Below are positions 27,026-35,502 of a DNA stretch of 64,000 nt, piece by piece. This DNA is from Nocardia sp. GTDB taxonomy: Bacteria > Actinomycetota > Actinomycetes > Mycobacteriales > Mycobacteriaceae. Each line of letters begins with the position of its first letter. Position 1 is the stretch's first letter. The notes under the pieces are model-generated. The model was given only the letters and a program-made list of their open reading frames with translations, did not search any database and was not told the origin of the DNA. The stretch is taken from assembly GCF_025465275.1 (NCBI RefSeq), contig NZ_JAODNK010000074.1, forward strand, positions 1-64,000, written 5' to 3'. The position numbers and the translations under genes are program-made.

Positions 27026-28921
27026 CTACTGCGCACCGCGGTCGCGAGCTTTCTTGCGAGACAGTTCGCGGCCGCGCTCGGTGGCGCCGAGCAGGACCTT
27101 GCGGACGCGGACGACCTCGGGGGTCACCTCGACACACTCGTCGTCGGTGCAGAACTCCATGGCCGCTTCCAGATCCAGGTGCAGCGGCTTGGCCAGGGTC
27201 TCGAACACATCAGCCGTGGCGGACCGCATATTGGTCAGCTTCTTCTCACGGGTGACATTGATGTCGAGGTCCTCGGCGCGCGGGTTGATGCCCACGACCA
27301 TGCCCTCGTAGGTGTCGGCGCCCGGCTCCACGAAGAACTGGCCGCGATCGGACAGCTGGATCATGGCGAACGGGGTGACCGAGCCGGCGCGGTCGGACAC
27401 CAGCGAACCGGTGTGGCGGGCGCGAATCTCGCCGGCCCACGGTGCGTAACCGTCGAACACGGCATTGGCGATACCGGTGCCGCGGGTGTCGGTGAGGAAG
27501 TCGGTGCGGAAACCGATCAGGCCGCGCGACGGGACGATGAACTCCATCCGCACCCAACCGGCGGAGTGGTTGCTCATCTGGACCATCTTGCCCTTGCGGG
27601 CGGCCAGCAGCTGGGTGACGGCGCCCAGGTACTCGTCGGGGCAGTCCACGGTCAGCTCTTCGAAGGGCTCGTGGATCTTGCCGTCGACGGTCTTGGTGAC
27701 CACCTGCGGCTTGCCGACGGTCAGCTCGAAGCCTTCGCGGCGCATCTGCTCGACCAGGATGGCCAGCGCGAGCTCACCACGACCCTGCACCTCCCAGGCG
27801 TCCGGGCGGCCGATGTCGAGCACGCGCAGCGAGACATTGCCGACCAGTTCCTGGTCCAGGCGCGCCTTCACCTGACGGGCGGTGAGCTTGTGGCCCGACA
27901 CTCTGCCGACCAGCGGCGAGGTATTGGTGCCGATGGTCACGGAGATCGCCGGCTCGTCAACGGTGATGCGCGGCAACGCAACCGGGTTGTCCACATCGGC
28001 GAGGGTGTCGCCGATCATGATGTCCGGGATGCCCGCGATGGCGACGATGTCACCGGCGATGGCCTCCTCGCCGGGCTTGCGCTCGACACCGATGGTCTGC
28101 AGCAGCTCGGTGATCTTGACGGTCTTGGTGCCCTCGGGGGTCATCCACGCCACGTTCGAACCCTTGCGCAGGGTGCCGCTGTAGATGCGGACCAGGCCGA
28201 TACGGCCGAGGAACGGGGAGGCGTCGAGGTTGGTGACGTGCGCCTGCAGCGCCGCGGTCGGATCACCCTTGGGGGCGGGGACGTACTTCATGAGCACGTC
28301 GAACAGCTCGTCGAGGTTGTCCACGCCGGGGGCGTGGCCGTTCTCGGGACGGGTGGTGGAAGCCTTGCCCTCACGGCCGGAGGCGTAGATGACCGGCAGG
28401 TCCAGAGCCAGTTCGGCGGCCGAGGAGGCTTCGTCGTCCAGATCGGAGGCCAGGTCCAGCAGCAGATCGTGGCTCTCTTCGACGACCTCTTCGATACGGG
28501 CGTCGGGGCGGTCGGTCTTGTTGACCACCAGGATCACCGGCAGCGAGGCGGCGAGCGCCTTGCGCAGTACGAAGCGGGTCTGCGGCAGCGGGCCCTCGGA
28601 CGCGTCCACCAGCAGTACGACACCGTCGACCATGGACAGACCGCGCTCGACCTCGCCACCGAAGTCGGCGTGGCCGGGGGTGTCGATCACATTGATGACA
28701 GTGAGCGAACCATCGGCGTTATGCCTGTGCACCGCGGTGTTCTTGGCGAGAATGGTGATGCCCTTCTCGCGCTCCAGATCACCGGAGTCCATCACCCGGT
28801 CGACCAGCTCGGCGCGTTCGGCAAACACGCCGGACTGACGCAGCATGGCGTCGACCAGTGTTGTCTTGCCGTGGTCGACGTGCGCCACAATGGCGACGTT
28901 ACGGAACTCGACAGACGACAC
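27026..28921 (-). CDS. typA: ribosome-associated GTPase TypA/BipA
   Basis: Translation-factor GTPase of the EF-G family, involved in ribosome assembly and stress adaptation. G motifs: AHVDHGKTTLVDA (P loop, about residue 13), DTPGHADFGGEVER (G3) and NKTDRPDA (G4). EF-G-like domains II, III and V and a BipA C-terminal domain follow. The GTG at 28921 has AGGAGG 8 bases upstream, deciding the start and giving 631 residues; the frame upstream to 28999 is not used. Position between pimE/phhB and lpqW resembles Rv1165-Rv1166. Confidence 0.96.
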   Translation of the reverse strand: MSSVEFRNVAIVAHVDHGKTTLVDAMLRQSGVFAERAELVDRVMDSGDLEREKGITILAKNTAVHRHNADGSLTVINVIDTPGHADFGGEVERGLSMVDGVVLLVDASEGPLPQTRFVLRKALAASLPVILVVNKTDRPDARIEEVVEESHDLLLDLASDLDDEASSAAELALDLPVIYASGREGKASTTRPENGHAPGVDNLDELFDVLMKYVPAPKGDPTAALQAHVTNLDASPFLGRIGLVRIYSGTLRKGSNVAWMTPEGTKTVKITELLQTIGVERKPGEEAIAGDIVAIAGIPDIMIGDTLADVDNPVALPRITVDEPAISVTIGTNTSPLVGRVSGHKLTARQVKARLDQELVGNVSLRVLDIGRPDAWEVQGRGELALAILVEQMRREGFELTVGKPQVVTKTVDGKIHEPFEELTVDCPDEYLGAVTQLLAARKGKMVQMSNHSAGWVRMEFIVPSRGLIGFRTDFLTDTRGTGIANAVFDGYAPWAGEIRARHTGSLVSDRAGSVTPFAMIQLSDRGQFFVEPGADTYEGMVVGINPRAEDLDINVTREKKLTNMRSATADVFETLAKPLHLDLEAAMEFCTDDECVEVTPEVVRVRKVLLGATERGRELSRKKARDRGAQ

Positions 28922-29052
28922 GTTAGATTCCTCCTGGTGCAAAGGGTTGGCCCGACCCGGCGGGTCATGCATGGGGAAACTCGAGATTCCACCGGGCATG
29001 CGGCGAGCTATACATTACCGTTCGCCGAAGTCACACCTTTAACCCGCCCGAC

Positions 29053-29071
29053 TTAGGTTAAGCTAACCAAC
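29053..29071. promoter_or_regulatory. IdeR/DmdR-type iron box
   Basis: TTAGGTTAAGCTAACCAAC matches 16 of 19 bases of the iron-regulator consensus TTAGGTTAGGCTAACCTAA. It lies directly before the ATG at 29072, so it would cover the core promoter of a leaderless transcript (TAGGTT at 29054 could be the -10). Iron-loaded IdeR would then repress this gene. The divergent typA start is 130 bases away. Confidence 0.7.
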
Positions 29072-29248
29072 ATGGGCAAGGTGAAGGCCAAGGACGTTTC
29101 GCGTCTGAAGCCGAAGAAGAAATGCTGCCGCAAGAAGACGCGGTGCGTGAAATGCCCTGTGGTCATCATGCGCATGAAGAAGCTCGAGGCCGCAGGCTGC
29201 TGCGGCAAGGACCTCAAGAAGGGTCTCAAAGCCGCCCGCGCGGCCTGA
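29072..29248 (+). CDS. 58-residue Cys-rich basic small protein, probably iron-regulated
   Basis: Starts MGKVKAKDVSRLKPKKKCC and ends KKGLKAARAA. It has six cysteines arranged CC-x5-CxxC-x14-CC (positions 18, 19, 25, 28, 43, 44) in a Lys/Arg-rich chain (13 Lys and several Arg), the look of a small metal-binding or nucleic-acid-binding protein. The ATG follows the iron box with no room for a ribosome site, so leaderless translation is likely. It ends 40 bases before the pterin dehydratase gene. Function unknown; metal (Fe or Zn) binding is inference. Confidence 0.85.
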   Translation: MGKVKAKDVSRLKPKKKCCRKKTRCVKCPVVIMRMKKLEAAGCCGKDLKKGLKAARAA

Positions 29249-29288
29249 AACCCGAGCGCGGCAGCCGAACCGGGAGTACACCGGAACC

Positions 29289-29582
29289 ATGACCCCTGCG
29301 CCGCTGTCCGAAGAAGAGATCACCAAGGCCCTCACCGATCTGCCCGGCTGGACCCGCACCGGGGACACCATCGCCCGCACGATCGAGGCCGCATCGTTCC
29401 TGGCCGGTATCGAATTGGTCCGCCGTGTCGCCGTCGCCGCCGAGGCCGCCAACCATCACCCGGATATCGACATCCGTTGGCGGCGAGTCACTTTCACACT
29501 CTCCACACATGACGCCGATGGTCTCACCGCGCTGGATGTGGCTCTTGCGCACGAGATCGATCGACTGCACCTACAGGGCTGA
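29289..29582 (+). CDS. pterin-4a-carbinolamine dehydratase
   Basis: A 97-residue protein with the family signature: ALTDLPGWTR near the start and AANHHPDIDIRWRRVTFTLSTHDADGLTALD, containing the conserved His pair that dehydrates 4a-hydroxytetrahydropterin. No phenylalanine hydroxylase is nearby; in bacteria such proteins may recycle pterin or act in other roles. Its last 59 bases overlap the convergent end of pimE. Placed next to pimE as in Rv1159A/Rv1159. Confidence 0.92.
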   Translation: MTPAPLSEEEITKALTDLPGWTRTGDTIARTIEAASFLAGIELVRRVAVAAEAANHHPDIDIRWRRVTFTLSTHDADGLTALDVALAHEIDRLHLQG

Positions 29583-30744
29583 TCCGGCCCACCCGAATCA
29601 CCCAGATGTAGAAGACCAGCACGCCGGCCGTGTAGACCGTGCCGAGCCAGGACAGGATGCCCGGCCGGGAGATAGTCCAGATGGTGGGCTGGAAGAACAT
29701 GAGCACCCAGGGCACCCCGATCAGCGTGACGACCAACCAGTATCCGGCCAGGATCCGCGCGCCCGCGGCCGCGCGCAGCGGGCCGTAGCACAGCCACAGA
29801 ATGGTCGGAATCAACCAGATCCAATGGTGTGACCAGGAAATCGGCGAGGCCAGCAGGCCGAAGAACTGCACGATGATGAGCGTGCCCATGCGGTCGCCGG
29901 GGCCCAGCGCCCGCCAGGCCAGGACCGCGAGCACAGCGCTCACCAGGACGGCCGCGATCCACAGCGGCCCGGTCTGCACATCGTGACCGAGGATGCGGCT
30001 GAGCGACCCGCGCAGCGACTGGTTCGACGCCGTGGCGACCGGGCCGATCCGGGTGGCGTCGCCGAGCAGCTCACCGAAGTACTTCCGGGTCTCGCCGGGC
30101 GTGATCAGAAAGGTCAGGCCGACGGTCCCGGCGAAAACGATCGCCGACCACACCGCCGTGAGCCAGCGCCGCTGCGCCACGAAGTACAACCCGGTGACAG
30201 CGGGCGTCAGCTTCACCCCGGCCGCGGCGCCGATCAGCGTTCCCGACACCCACCAGCGGGTACTGCGCACCGCGAGCATGGCGAGCAGCACCAGGAACAC
30301 ATTGACCTGGCCGTAGTCGAGCGTGGTCCGCACCGGCTCCAGCCACAGGCCGACCGCCGTCCACGCGACCGCCGCTGTGCGCCAATGCTGTTCGCGCAGC
30401 GCCTCTTTCCCGAGAATGAGTTCCAGCGCGATCCATACCACCCCGTACAGCGCCGCCATGGTCAGCAACAGCCAGGCGAGGGCAACAAATGTGAACGGCA
30501 GGAAGTGCAGCGGATAGAACACCAGCGCGGCGAACGGCGGGTAGGTGAAGGGCAGCGGGAAGTCGGGGGTCTTGCTGGCATCGGTGTAGTCGTACAGATT
30601 GCCGCTGCCGAGGCCGGCCGACCCGTCCATGTAGACGTGCAGGTCGACGAAATTCATCCCGTTCGGAAGGAGCAGCACCCAGGCCAGACGGGCCAGTACC
30701 GAAAGCACCAGTGCCGCTACGGCCAGGCGGAAGTGTCGATTCAC
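29524..30744 (-). CDS. pimE: polyprenyl-phosphate-mannose dependent mannosyltransferase PimE (GT87)
   Basis: Multi-pass membrane enzyme that adds an alpha-1,2-mannose in the step from Ac1PIM4 to Ac1PIM5 on the periplasmic face, using polyprenyl-phosphomannose. 406 residues with about ten hydrophobic segments, the GT87 signature FVDLHVYMDG with an acidic pair after the first helix (the catalytic Asp region) and FTYPPFAALVFYPL. GTG start at 30744. The C-terminus overlaps the pterin dehydratase gene by 59 bases on the opposite strand. It links this window to the LpqW function upstream. Confidence 0.93.
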   Translation of the reverse strand: MNRHFRLAVAALVLSVLARLAWVLLLPNGMNFVDLHVYMDGSAGLGSGNLYDYTDASKTPDFPLPFTYPPFAALVFYPLHFLPFTFVALAWLLLTMAALYGVVWIALELILGKEALREQHWRTAAVAWTAVGLWLEPVRTTLDYGQVNVFLVLLAMLAVRSTRWWVSGTLIGAAAGVKLTPAVTGLYFVAQRRWLTAVWSAIVFAGTVGLTFLITPGETRKYFGELLGDATRIGPVATASNQSLRGSLSRILGHDVQTGPLWIAAVLVSAVLAVLAWRALGPGDRMGTLIIVQFFGLLASPISWSHHWIWLIPTILWLCYGPLRAAAGARILAGYWLVVTLIGVPWVLMFFQPTIWTISRPGILSWLGTVYTAGVLVFYIWVIRVGRISPVGAVDRSRAQEPHPAR

Positions 30745-31046
30745 GGCACAGACTTTCAGCTCGGGCGGCGGGATTTCCGGTCGGGCTTCACCGGTGGGCG
30801 TGCGGGCGACGACAAGAGTAGTCCCAGAAGGAAATGTGCCGGGAAACGCACACCCTCTGCTGTAACATTCGCATCACTAACCCCACCAGTAACACGAATT
30901 CTGGTCGGACGTTCGATAGCGTTGCCGGATATAGGACAGCAAGATCACACCGTGGCTGTACAACCGGGCAGCCCGGTCCCTAGAGTGGCGCGGAGCGATG
31001 TCTCCATCGCTGCTAGATGTACCCGAAGGTAAGGACGGCTACACCA
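30745..31046. promoter_or_regulatory. divergent intergenic region pimE / secreted protein
   Basis: About 300 bp without a gene. A perfect ACCGGG-CAG-CCCGGT hairpin lies at 30963-30977 and a possible -10 TAGAGT at 30981-30986, about 60 bases before the GTG at 31047. These probably belong to the promoter of the secreted-protein gene. No other feature seen. Confidence 0.45.
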
Positions 31047-31835
31047 GTGCTTCGCACCCGAGGATCGCGATTCGCAATGTCAGCGCTGGCCCTGGCGGCC
31101 TGCGCCACTGTTGCCGTGCCGAACACCGCGTTCGCCAAACCCGCACCGGCCCCGCAGCAGACCACCGCGACGATTCCGATGATCCCCGAAGGGGTTTCGG
31201 TCGATGCACTCGCCTCGCTGATTCCGGCCATCATCGGCGCAGCCGCCGGTCCGGCCGATATCGCGGCACCCGGTCCGCAGACCGCAATCCTCGATCAGGC
31301 CAAGCAGATCCTGGCCGGCCTGAACCTGCCGCCGCAGATCAAGACCACGCTGAACTCGATCATCACCTTCCTCGACGGCAGTGGCGGTGGCGGCCCGGAC
31401 CTGCCGAAGGACGGACCGGTCATCGCCCAGTTCCTGTGGCCGACAATCGGTAAGGGCTGCATCGGCTCGGGCGCCGACTCGGTGGGCACCGCGCTCGCCG
31501 TGCCCGGCCCGGCCACGCTGCCCCCGCCGGGACCCGCCGCCGGTCAGGCCGGATTCGTCTTCACCGCGCTGGGTACCAAAAGCCCCAGCGAGATTCAGAA
31601 TCCGCCGATGACCGTGCAGTGGCTGAATCTGGACACCCGCCAGAGCGGCGTGCAGAACCTGACCGACGAGGCCAAGATCAATCCGGGCGGTCCGGCCACG
31701 CTGTCGGCCATCGTCAATACCGGTGCCGGTCGTGTTGTCGCCGTGGTCTCCGGTTCGCTGACCACCCAGGCCGATCCCGAAACCCAGCCGATCAGCTGCT
31801 CGTTCCTGCCGACGGTCGGATTCTTCACCGTCTGA
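31047..31835 (+). CDS. secreted Ala/Pro-rich protein (Rv1157c-like)
   Basis: A 262-residue exported protein. The GTG at 31047 gives a good signal peptide (LRTRGSRFAMSALALAACATVAV, cleavage after FA-KP). The ATG at 31017 is possible but would give a longer leader and lacks a ribosome site. The mature protein is rich in Ala, Pro and Gly with a few Cys (GKGCIGSG, ISCSFLP) that likely form a disulfide. Unknown function; its position near pimE resembles Rv1157c. A strong terminator follows. Confidence 0.78.
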   Translation: MLRTRGSRFAMSALALAACATVAVPNTAFAKPAPAPQQTTATIPMIPEGVSVDALASLIPAIIGAAAGPADIAAPGPQTAILDQAKQILAGLNLPPQIKTTLNSIITFLDGSGGGGPDLPKDGPVIAQFLWPTIGKGCIGSGADSVGTALAVPGPATLPPPGPAAGQAGFVFTALGTKSPSEIQNPPMTVQWLNLDTRQSGVQNLTDEAKINPGGPATLSAIVNTGAGRVVAVVSGSLTTQADPETQPISCSFLPTVGFFTV

Positions 31836-31848
31836 CAATCAAGAATTC

Positions 31849-31891
31849 CGCCCCTGTTCCATTCCGCTATCAGCGGTCCGGAACAGGGGCG
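31849..31891 (+). terminator. hairpin terminator
   Basis: Perfect 12-bp stem CGCCCCTGTTCC/GGAACAGGGGCG, 14 bases after the stop codon of the secreted protein gene; downstream AAATCATTT rather than a T run. Confidence 0.8.
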
Positions 31892-31933
31892 AAATCATTT
31901 CCGAACGCGGATCGGTGTGGTAGACCGCTAGGT

Positions 31934-32299
31934 ATGGCCGCTGTGAACGCTCCCATGGGGAGTCTGAAATCGCGCCGATCGATCCTGTCGATTCGTTCGG
32001 AAGGATCGATCCTGTCCATCGGGTCGGCGTACTCGATCCTGTCCATCGGCAGTGTGGGGTCGGTGCTGTCGATCGGATCGGCGGGATCGTTCGGATCCCT
32101 CATCTCGTCGGCATCGTTCGGAAGTATCGGCTCGGCGTTCTCCGGGCTGTCGCGCTGGTCGCTGTTCTCCTGGCAGGGCAACCGCCAGGCCTTCTCCCAG
32201 GGCGAGGACGACGAAGTCCGGGACCGGCACCTCACGCTGCGCGTGGTACCGGACGAGCCCGATCTGCGTGATGATCCAACCTGCCACTGCCAGACCTAG
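31934..32299 (+). CDS. Ser/Ile/Gly-repeat small protein (SILSIGS repeats)
   Basis: A 121-residue protein. Residues about 14-72 are built from degenerate repeats of the form S-I-L-S-I-G-S-x-x (SILSIRSEG, SILSIGSAY, SILSIGSVG, SVLSIGSAG, SFGSLISSAS), the pattern of a short beta-solenoid. The C-terminal about 40 residues are charged and end with DDPTCHCQT. No signal peptide. Upstream in-frame codons back to 31619 are a shadow of the secreted protein gene, so the ATG at 31934 is chosen. Such proteins are, from memory, common in actinobacteria but undescribed. Confidence 0.7.
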   Translation: MAAVNAPMGSLKSRRSILSIRSEGSILSIGSAYSILSIGSVGSVLSIGSAGSFGSLISSASFGSIGSAFSGLSRWSLFSWQGNRQAFSQGEDDEVRDRHLTLRVVPDEPDLRDDPTCHCQT

Positions 32300-32316
32300 A
32301 TTCGCCTATCAACGAC

Positions 32317-32347
32317 CGTGCCCCGCTGCCATCGGCAGCGGGGCACG
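32317..32347. terminator. bidirectional hairpin terminator
   Basis: Perfect 14-bp stem CGTGCCCCGCTGCC/GGCAGCGGGGCACG with a three-base loop between convergent genes ending at 32299 and 32367. Confidence 0.85.
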
Positions 32348-32366
32348 AGTGTCTCAGGGGGCGGGA

Positions 32367-33092
32367 TTACCACCACTGCCCATACTGCTGCGCGAGCACC
32401 GCGTTCACATCTACCCCGATGCCGCTGACCGAGCGCTTGTCGATCTCGAACTGGTGCAGGTGCGCGTCGGGGTGCACGTAACCCTTGGGTGAACCCCAAT
32501 TGTGCTGCCAGAAGTAGGAACCCAGGCCCGCGCCGCGAATGGAGTCGATGGTCGGCGAGTTCGCGTACACACCGGTCCGCTCGTGCCCGATGACGGTTTC
32601 CCAGCCACGCAGGTACGGCTCGATGAGATTGTCGAAGTCCTCATCGCTGGGGTTGTCGTCGATGGAGGCGTAGATGGGGGCGGTATCGGGACCGCCCGCC
32701 GCCTTGTGCAGCACCAGCCCGCGAGTGGCGTGCTGGATTCCGGCCGCCAGGCCGCCACGCCAGTCGGCGGTAGGCCCCTTGCCGAACTGGTAGCACGACA
32801 CGACCGCGAGTCCGGCCGCGGACAGCGCGTCGACTTCGCGCGCCAGCAAAGGCTTTCCGGTCATCCATTCCGCGCCGGGCCGGCGATCGGAGACGTACCG
32901 GATCACACCGATATGCCCGTCGGCGCTGATGGCGCCGGCATCGGGCACGCCGCCCGCATAGTCGAGCAGGGTGCCGATTTGTTGCCGGGCAGCGGCATTG
33001 GGGGCGGGCAGTGTCAATCCGGCGGAAATACCGGTGGCGATTGCCGCGCCCCCGAGTAGGAAAGTCCGGCGGTTGACATGGATAGAACGCAT
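32367..33092 (-). CDS. Tat-exported DUF1906 protein (Rv2525c-like glycoside-hydrolase fold)
   Basis: A 241-residue protein with a twin-arginine signal (NRRTFLLGGAAIATG, cleavage near AAA-RQ). The mature part matches the DUF1906 TIM-barrel family (GTLLDYAGGVPDA, IGVIRYVSD, VVSCYQFGKGPTADWRGG, APIYASIDDNP, FWQHNWGS), related to GH25-like lysozymes; the active-site region with the DDNP acidic residues is kept. Rv2525c is linked to cell wall and drug tolerance. AAGGAG stands about nine bases before the chosen ATG. Alone in its unit. Confidence 0.88.
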   Translation of the reverse strand: MRSIHVNRRTFLLGGAAIATGISAGLTLPAPNAAARQQIGTLLDYAGGVPDAGAISADGHIGVIRYVSDRRPGAEWMTGKPLLAREVDALSAAGLAVVSCYQFGKGPTADWRGGLAAGIQHATRGLVLHKAAGGPDTAPIYASIDDNPSDEDFDNLIEPYLRGWETVIGHERTGVYANSPTIDSIRGAGLGSYFWQHNWGSPKGYVHPDAHLHQFEIDKRSVSGIGVDVNAVLAQQYGQWW

Positions 33093-33350
33093 CGCGGAAC
33101 TCCTTCGCACACTCGCTGATCGAACATGCCGATCACGGTGCAAAACCGAAAAATTGCCCGTGACCGGTAGAACTATTGCGGCGTGCCCGGCGCACCTTCC
33201 CCGATGGTCCGAAGATCATCTGCGCGCCGGGAGCCCTGAACGTGCCCTCATTCCACCATATTCACATGCGAATCGCCAGGCTCACAGGGCCCATAAGCAC
33301 CACGAGTCCCACAAGTTCTAAAACGGACGAACGGGATTTTTGTCAATCAG
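33093..33350. other. intergenic region
   Basis: 258 bp between two minus-strand genes, AT-richer near 33240-33340 than the surroundings. It must hold the promoter of the DUF1906 gene. No gene or clear repeat seen. Confidence 0.4.
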
Positions 33351-34562
33351 TCAGACGCGAGTGCCGTCGAGACGCGCGGTCACATCGATGGTGCGGCGGG
33401 AGACGTCCGCTACCTCGGCGCGCACCACGGAGGCCACCTGTACGGCGACCTGTTTGCGAATACCCGCAAGCTTGCCGAGCGCGGCGGCCCGCAGGCCCTT
33501 CGCCTTGAACTCGAGCTCGATATCCTCGGGGGCGGGCGGCGCGGCGTCGATAATAATCAACAGCGGATCAGCGGCACGAGCGGTGAGGGCCACGGGCACC
33601 TGCACCTCGGCGCGATAGCGATTGGACTGCAGCACATCCACGGTGATGTCGAGACTCACCGGAATCATCAGATCGAAGGTCACCAGATCTTTGGTGTCGG
33701 CGCCGACCGGCTCCGGCTCCGAAGTCTCTGCGAGACTGGGCAATTCGGCAATGACGGGCTCGGGTTTCGGGGCCGCGGCGAGATGCGTCGACGCCACGAC
33801 CCTGGGTAGTCGCACCGTGCCGCGCACCGCCACCTGCGCCTTATTGCCCGGCCCGGTGCGCAGCGGGCCGACCTCGATGAGTTTGCCCGCCAGGGATTCG
33901 ACGACCTCCCGCACCCGGTCGGCGGTCACAATGCGCTCGAAGAAGCGGTGCCCGAATTCGTCGTAGCCGATCCACTCGTGGGTGGGCCGGCCGCGATACG
34001 GCGATTTACTGCCGTTGAGGATGGCTTCCACATCGAAGGTGCGCCCGCGCTGCGCATCCGGATCGTCGAGAATGCCGTTGATCCGATTGGCGACCTCACG
34101 CTGCACCAGCTTGGCAATGGGATCGAGCAGCAACTCCCAGGCCGCGCCGATCGCCTGCGCACGCATGACGAAGCTGACATCGCGGCTGGTGACCGGCGGA
34201 ATATCAATGACGATGAGCAGCGGGTCGGCGGTGCGGGCGTGCAGCTTCAGGTCGATATCGACCACTGCCTCCAGGCGCAGTCGCTGGCCGCCGAGCGTGA
34301 CGTCGACCCGGAGTTTCACCGGCAGCGCCACATCGAAGTGCACATGCGGGCCGCGGCGAATGACGGTGGGTTTCCCGACACTGCCCTTGGCTACGAAGCG
34401 CGCCAGACCGGCGGGCCCGATGGAGAACGGGCCGATGGTGATACCGCGGCCGGCGATACCGGAAACCGCCGCTTCGATCCGGGATTCCGTTACCGCCGCC
34501 GCCACGAAACGTTCGCCGAATTCGGCGTAATCGATCCACATCGGTTCGTCGGACGGCGTCAT
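33351..34562 (-). CDS. hypothetical protein with two tandem homologous domains
   Basis: A 403-residue protein made of two copies of a domain of about 190 residues. Compare WIDYAEFGERFVAAAVTESR with WIGYDEFGHRFFERIVTADR, VGKPTVIRRGPHVHFDVALP with LMIPVSLDITVDVLQ, and TADPLLIVIDIPPV with AADPLLIIIDAAPPAP; GPFSIGPAG and GPLRTGPGN open the beta-rich part. This is an internal duplication. There is no signal peptide. The beta-strand-rich repeat with long amphipathic strands recalls lipid-binding TULIP-like folds, but that is only an impression. The frame is open upstream to 34805, which is less convincing. A second start is possible at 34541. Confidence 0.72.
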   Translation of the reverse strand: MTPSDEPMWIDYAEFGERFVAAAVTESRIEAAVSGIAGRGITIGPFSIGPAGLARFVAKGSVGKPTVIRRGPHVHFDVALPVKLRVDVTLGGQRLRLEAVVDIDLKLHARTADPLLIVIDIPPVTSRDVSFVMRAQAIGAAWELLLDPIAKLVQREVANRINGILDDPDAQRGRTFDVEAILNGSKSPYRGRPTHEWIGYDEFGHRFFERIVTADRVREVVESLAGKLIEVGPLRTGPGNKAQVAVRGTVRLPRVVASTHLAAAPKPEPVIAELPSLAETSEPEPVGADTKDLVTFDLMIPVSLDITVDVLQSNRYRAEVQVPVALTARAADPLLIIIDAAPPAPEDIELEFKAKGLRAAALGKLAGIRKQVAVQVASVVRAEVADVSRRTIDVTARLDGTRV

Positions 34563-34722
34563 CCAGCTACTTTCGTCGGGCGGGGATCCCTGCCCTGCCG
34601 ATGAGGGGGCAGCAGGGCAGGGATCGATCGGCGACGCTGCCGGGCGCCGCCGACAACCATCGTAAGCGGAATACCCAGCAAGTCCCACCCTCCCGCGCCA
34701 GCTTTTCAATAATGTGGAACTG

Positions 34723-35379
34723 CTATGTTCCCAATCGACCGAATCCGACCACGCCCGGTAGGTCGGCCGGGCGGAACCGATGAATGCTGATTCGGCCGAA
34801 TTCATTGCCGCCCACCGTGGTCAGCGTGCCTGCCGCATCGGCGATCACGATATTCGTGTGCTGGCCGAACGAACTTCCGGGCGCGTACATCACCACATCA
34901 CCCAGGTGTGGCTGATATCCCGGCTCTTCGAAACGGTGCTGTTCGCGGTAGAACTGCTCCAGGGTGGAGACGCCGGGAATTCGCCAGGACCCGGAATTCG
35001 GATTCTCCAGCGGCTGCCCGGCATCGCGCATCACCCAGCTCACGAAGTCCGCGCACCACGGTTCCTTGATGCCCTCGGAATAGGTGGTGCCGCCGTGCTG
35101 CTGCCCGTATTCGCGCTGCGCCACATCCAGCACCCGCAGCTGGACGTTATCGAGACCGGAGCGGTCGATCGCCGGGAATTCCTGTAGGCGCTTCCCGGCC
35201 AGCGCTCTGTCGTTCGAATATGCTTGCCACCAGCGGGCTCCCACCACACCGCCGGTCGCCAGCAGGGCAAGCACGACGATCAGCACCAGCCAGCGCCCTC
35301 TCCCCCGGCCGGTTCGACTCTCCCGTTCGCGCTGCGTCTCTTCGTCGCGCAGTATCTCTTCTTCGCGAGGCAATGTCAT
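34723..35379 (-). CDS. membrane-anchored CHAP-domain protein
   Basis: A 218-residue protein: charged cytosolic N-tail (about 33 residues), one transmembrane helix (WLVLIVVLALLATGGVVGA), then an extracellular CHAP/NlpC-type peptidase or amidase domain with catalytic Cys in EPWCADFVSWV, His in SFGQHTNIVIA and the following VGGNEFG motif. It probably cuts peptidoglycan cross-links or acts in cell-wall remodelling. The start at MTLPREEE has GGGGAGG seven bases upstream; the earlier ATG is not used. Confidence 0.85.
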   Translation of the reverse strand: MTLPREEEILRDEETQRERESRTGRGRGRWLVLIVVLALLATGGVVGARWWQAYSNDRALAGKRLQEFPAIDRSGLDNVQLRVLDVAQREYGQQHGGTTYSEGIKEPWCADFVSWVMRDAGQPLENPNSGSWRIPGVSTLEQFYREQHRFEEPGYQPHLGDVVMYAPGSSFGQHTNIVIADAAGTLTTVGGNEFGRISIHRFRPADLPGVVGFGRLGT

Positions 35380-35502
35380 GCGGATCCTCCCCAGCATCCC
35401 GGCGCCGGTATTCGGCCCCTACGTATTCGACGTCCCGCGATGATCACAGGTTCCCGTCTCCACAGGATCTCCACGAAATGCGCACGCCGCCCCCACCGGC
35501 GG

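Noticed and set aside
27179..29056. Plus-strand open frame opposite typA (625 codons)
   Set aside because: Shadow of TypA; composition unlike a real protein and no start signal.
32502..33059. Plus-strand ORF opposite the DUF1906 gene
   Set aside because: Shadow frame of a clear Tat-exported protein on the other strand.
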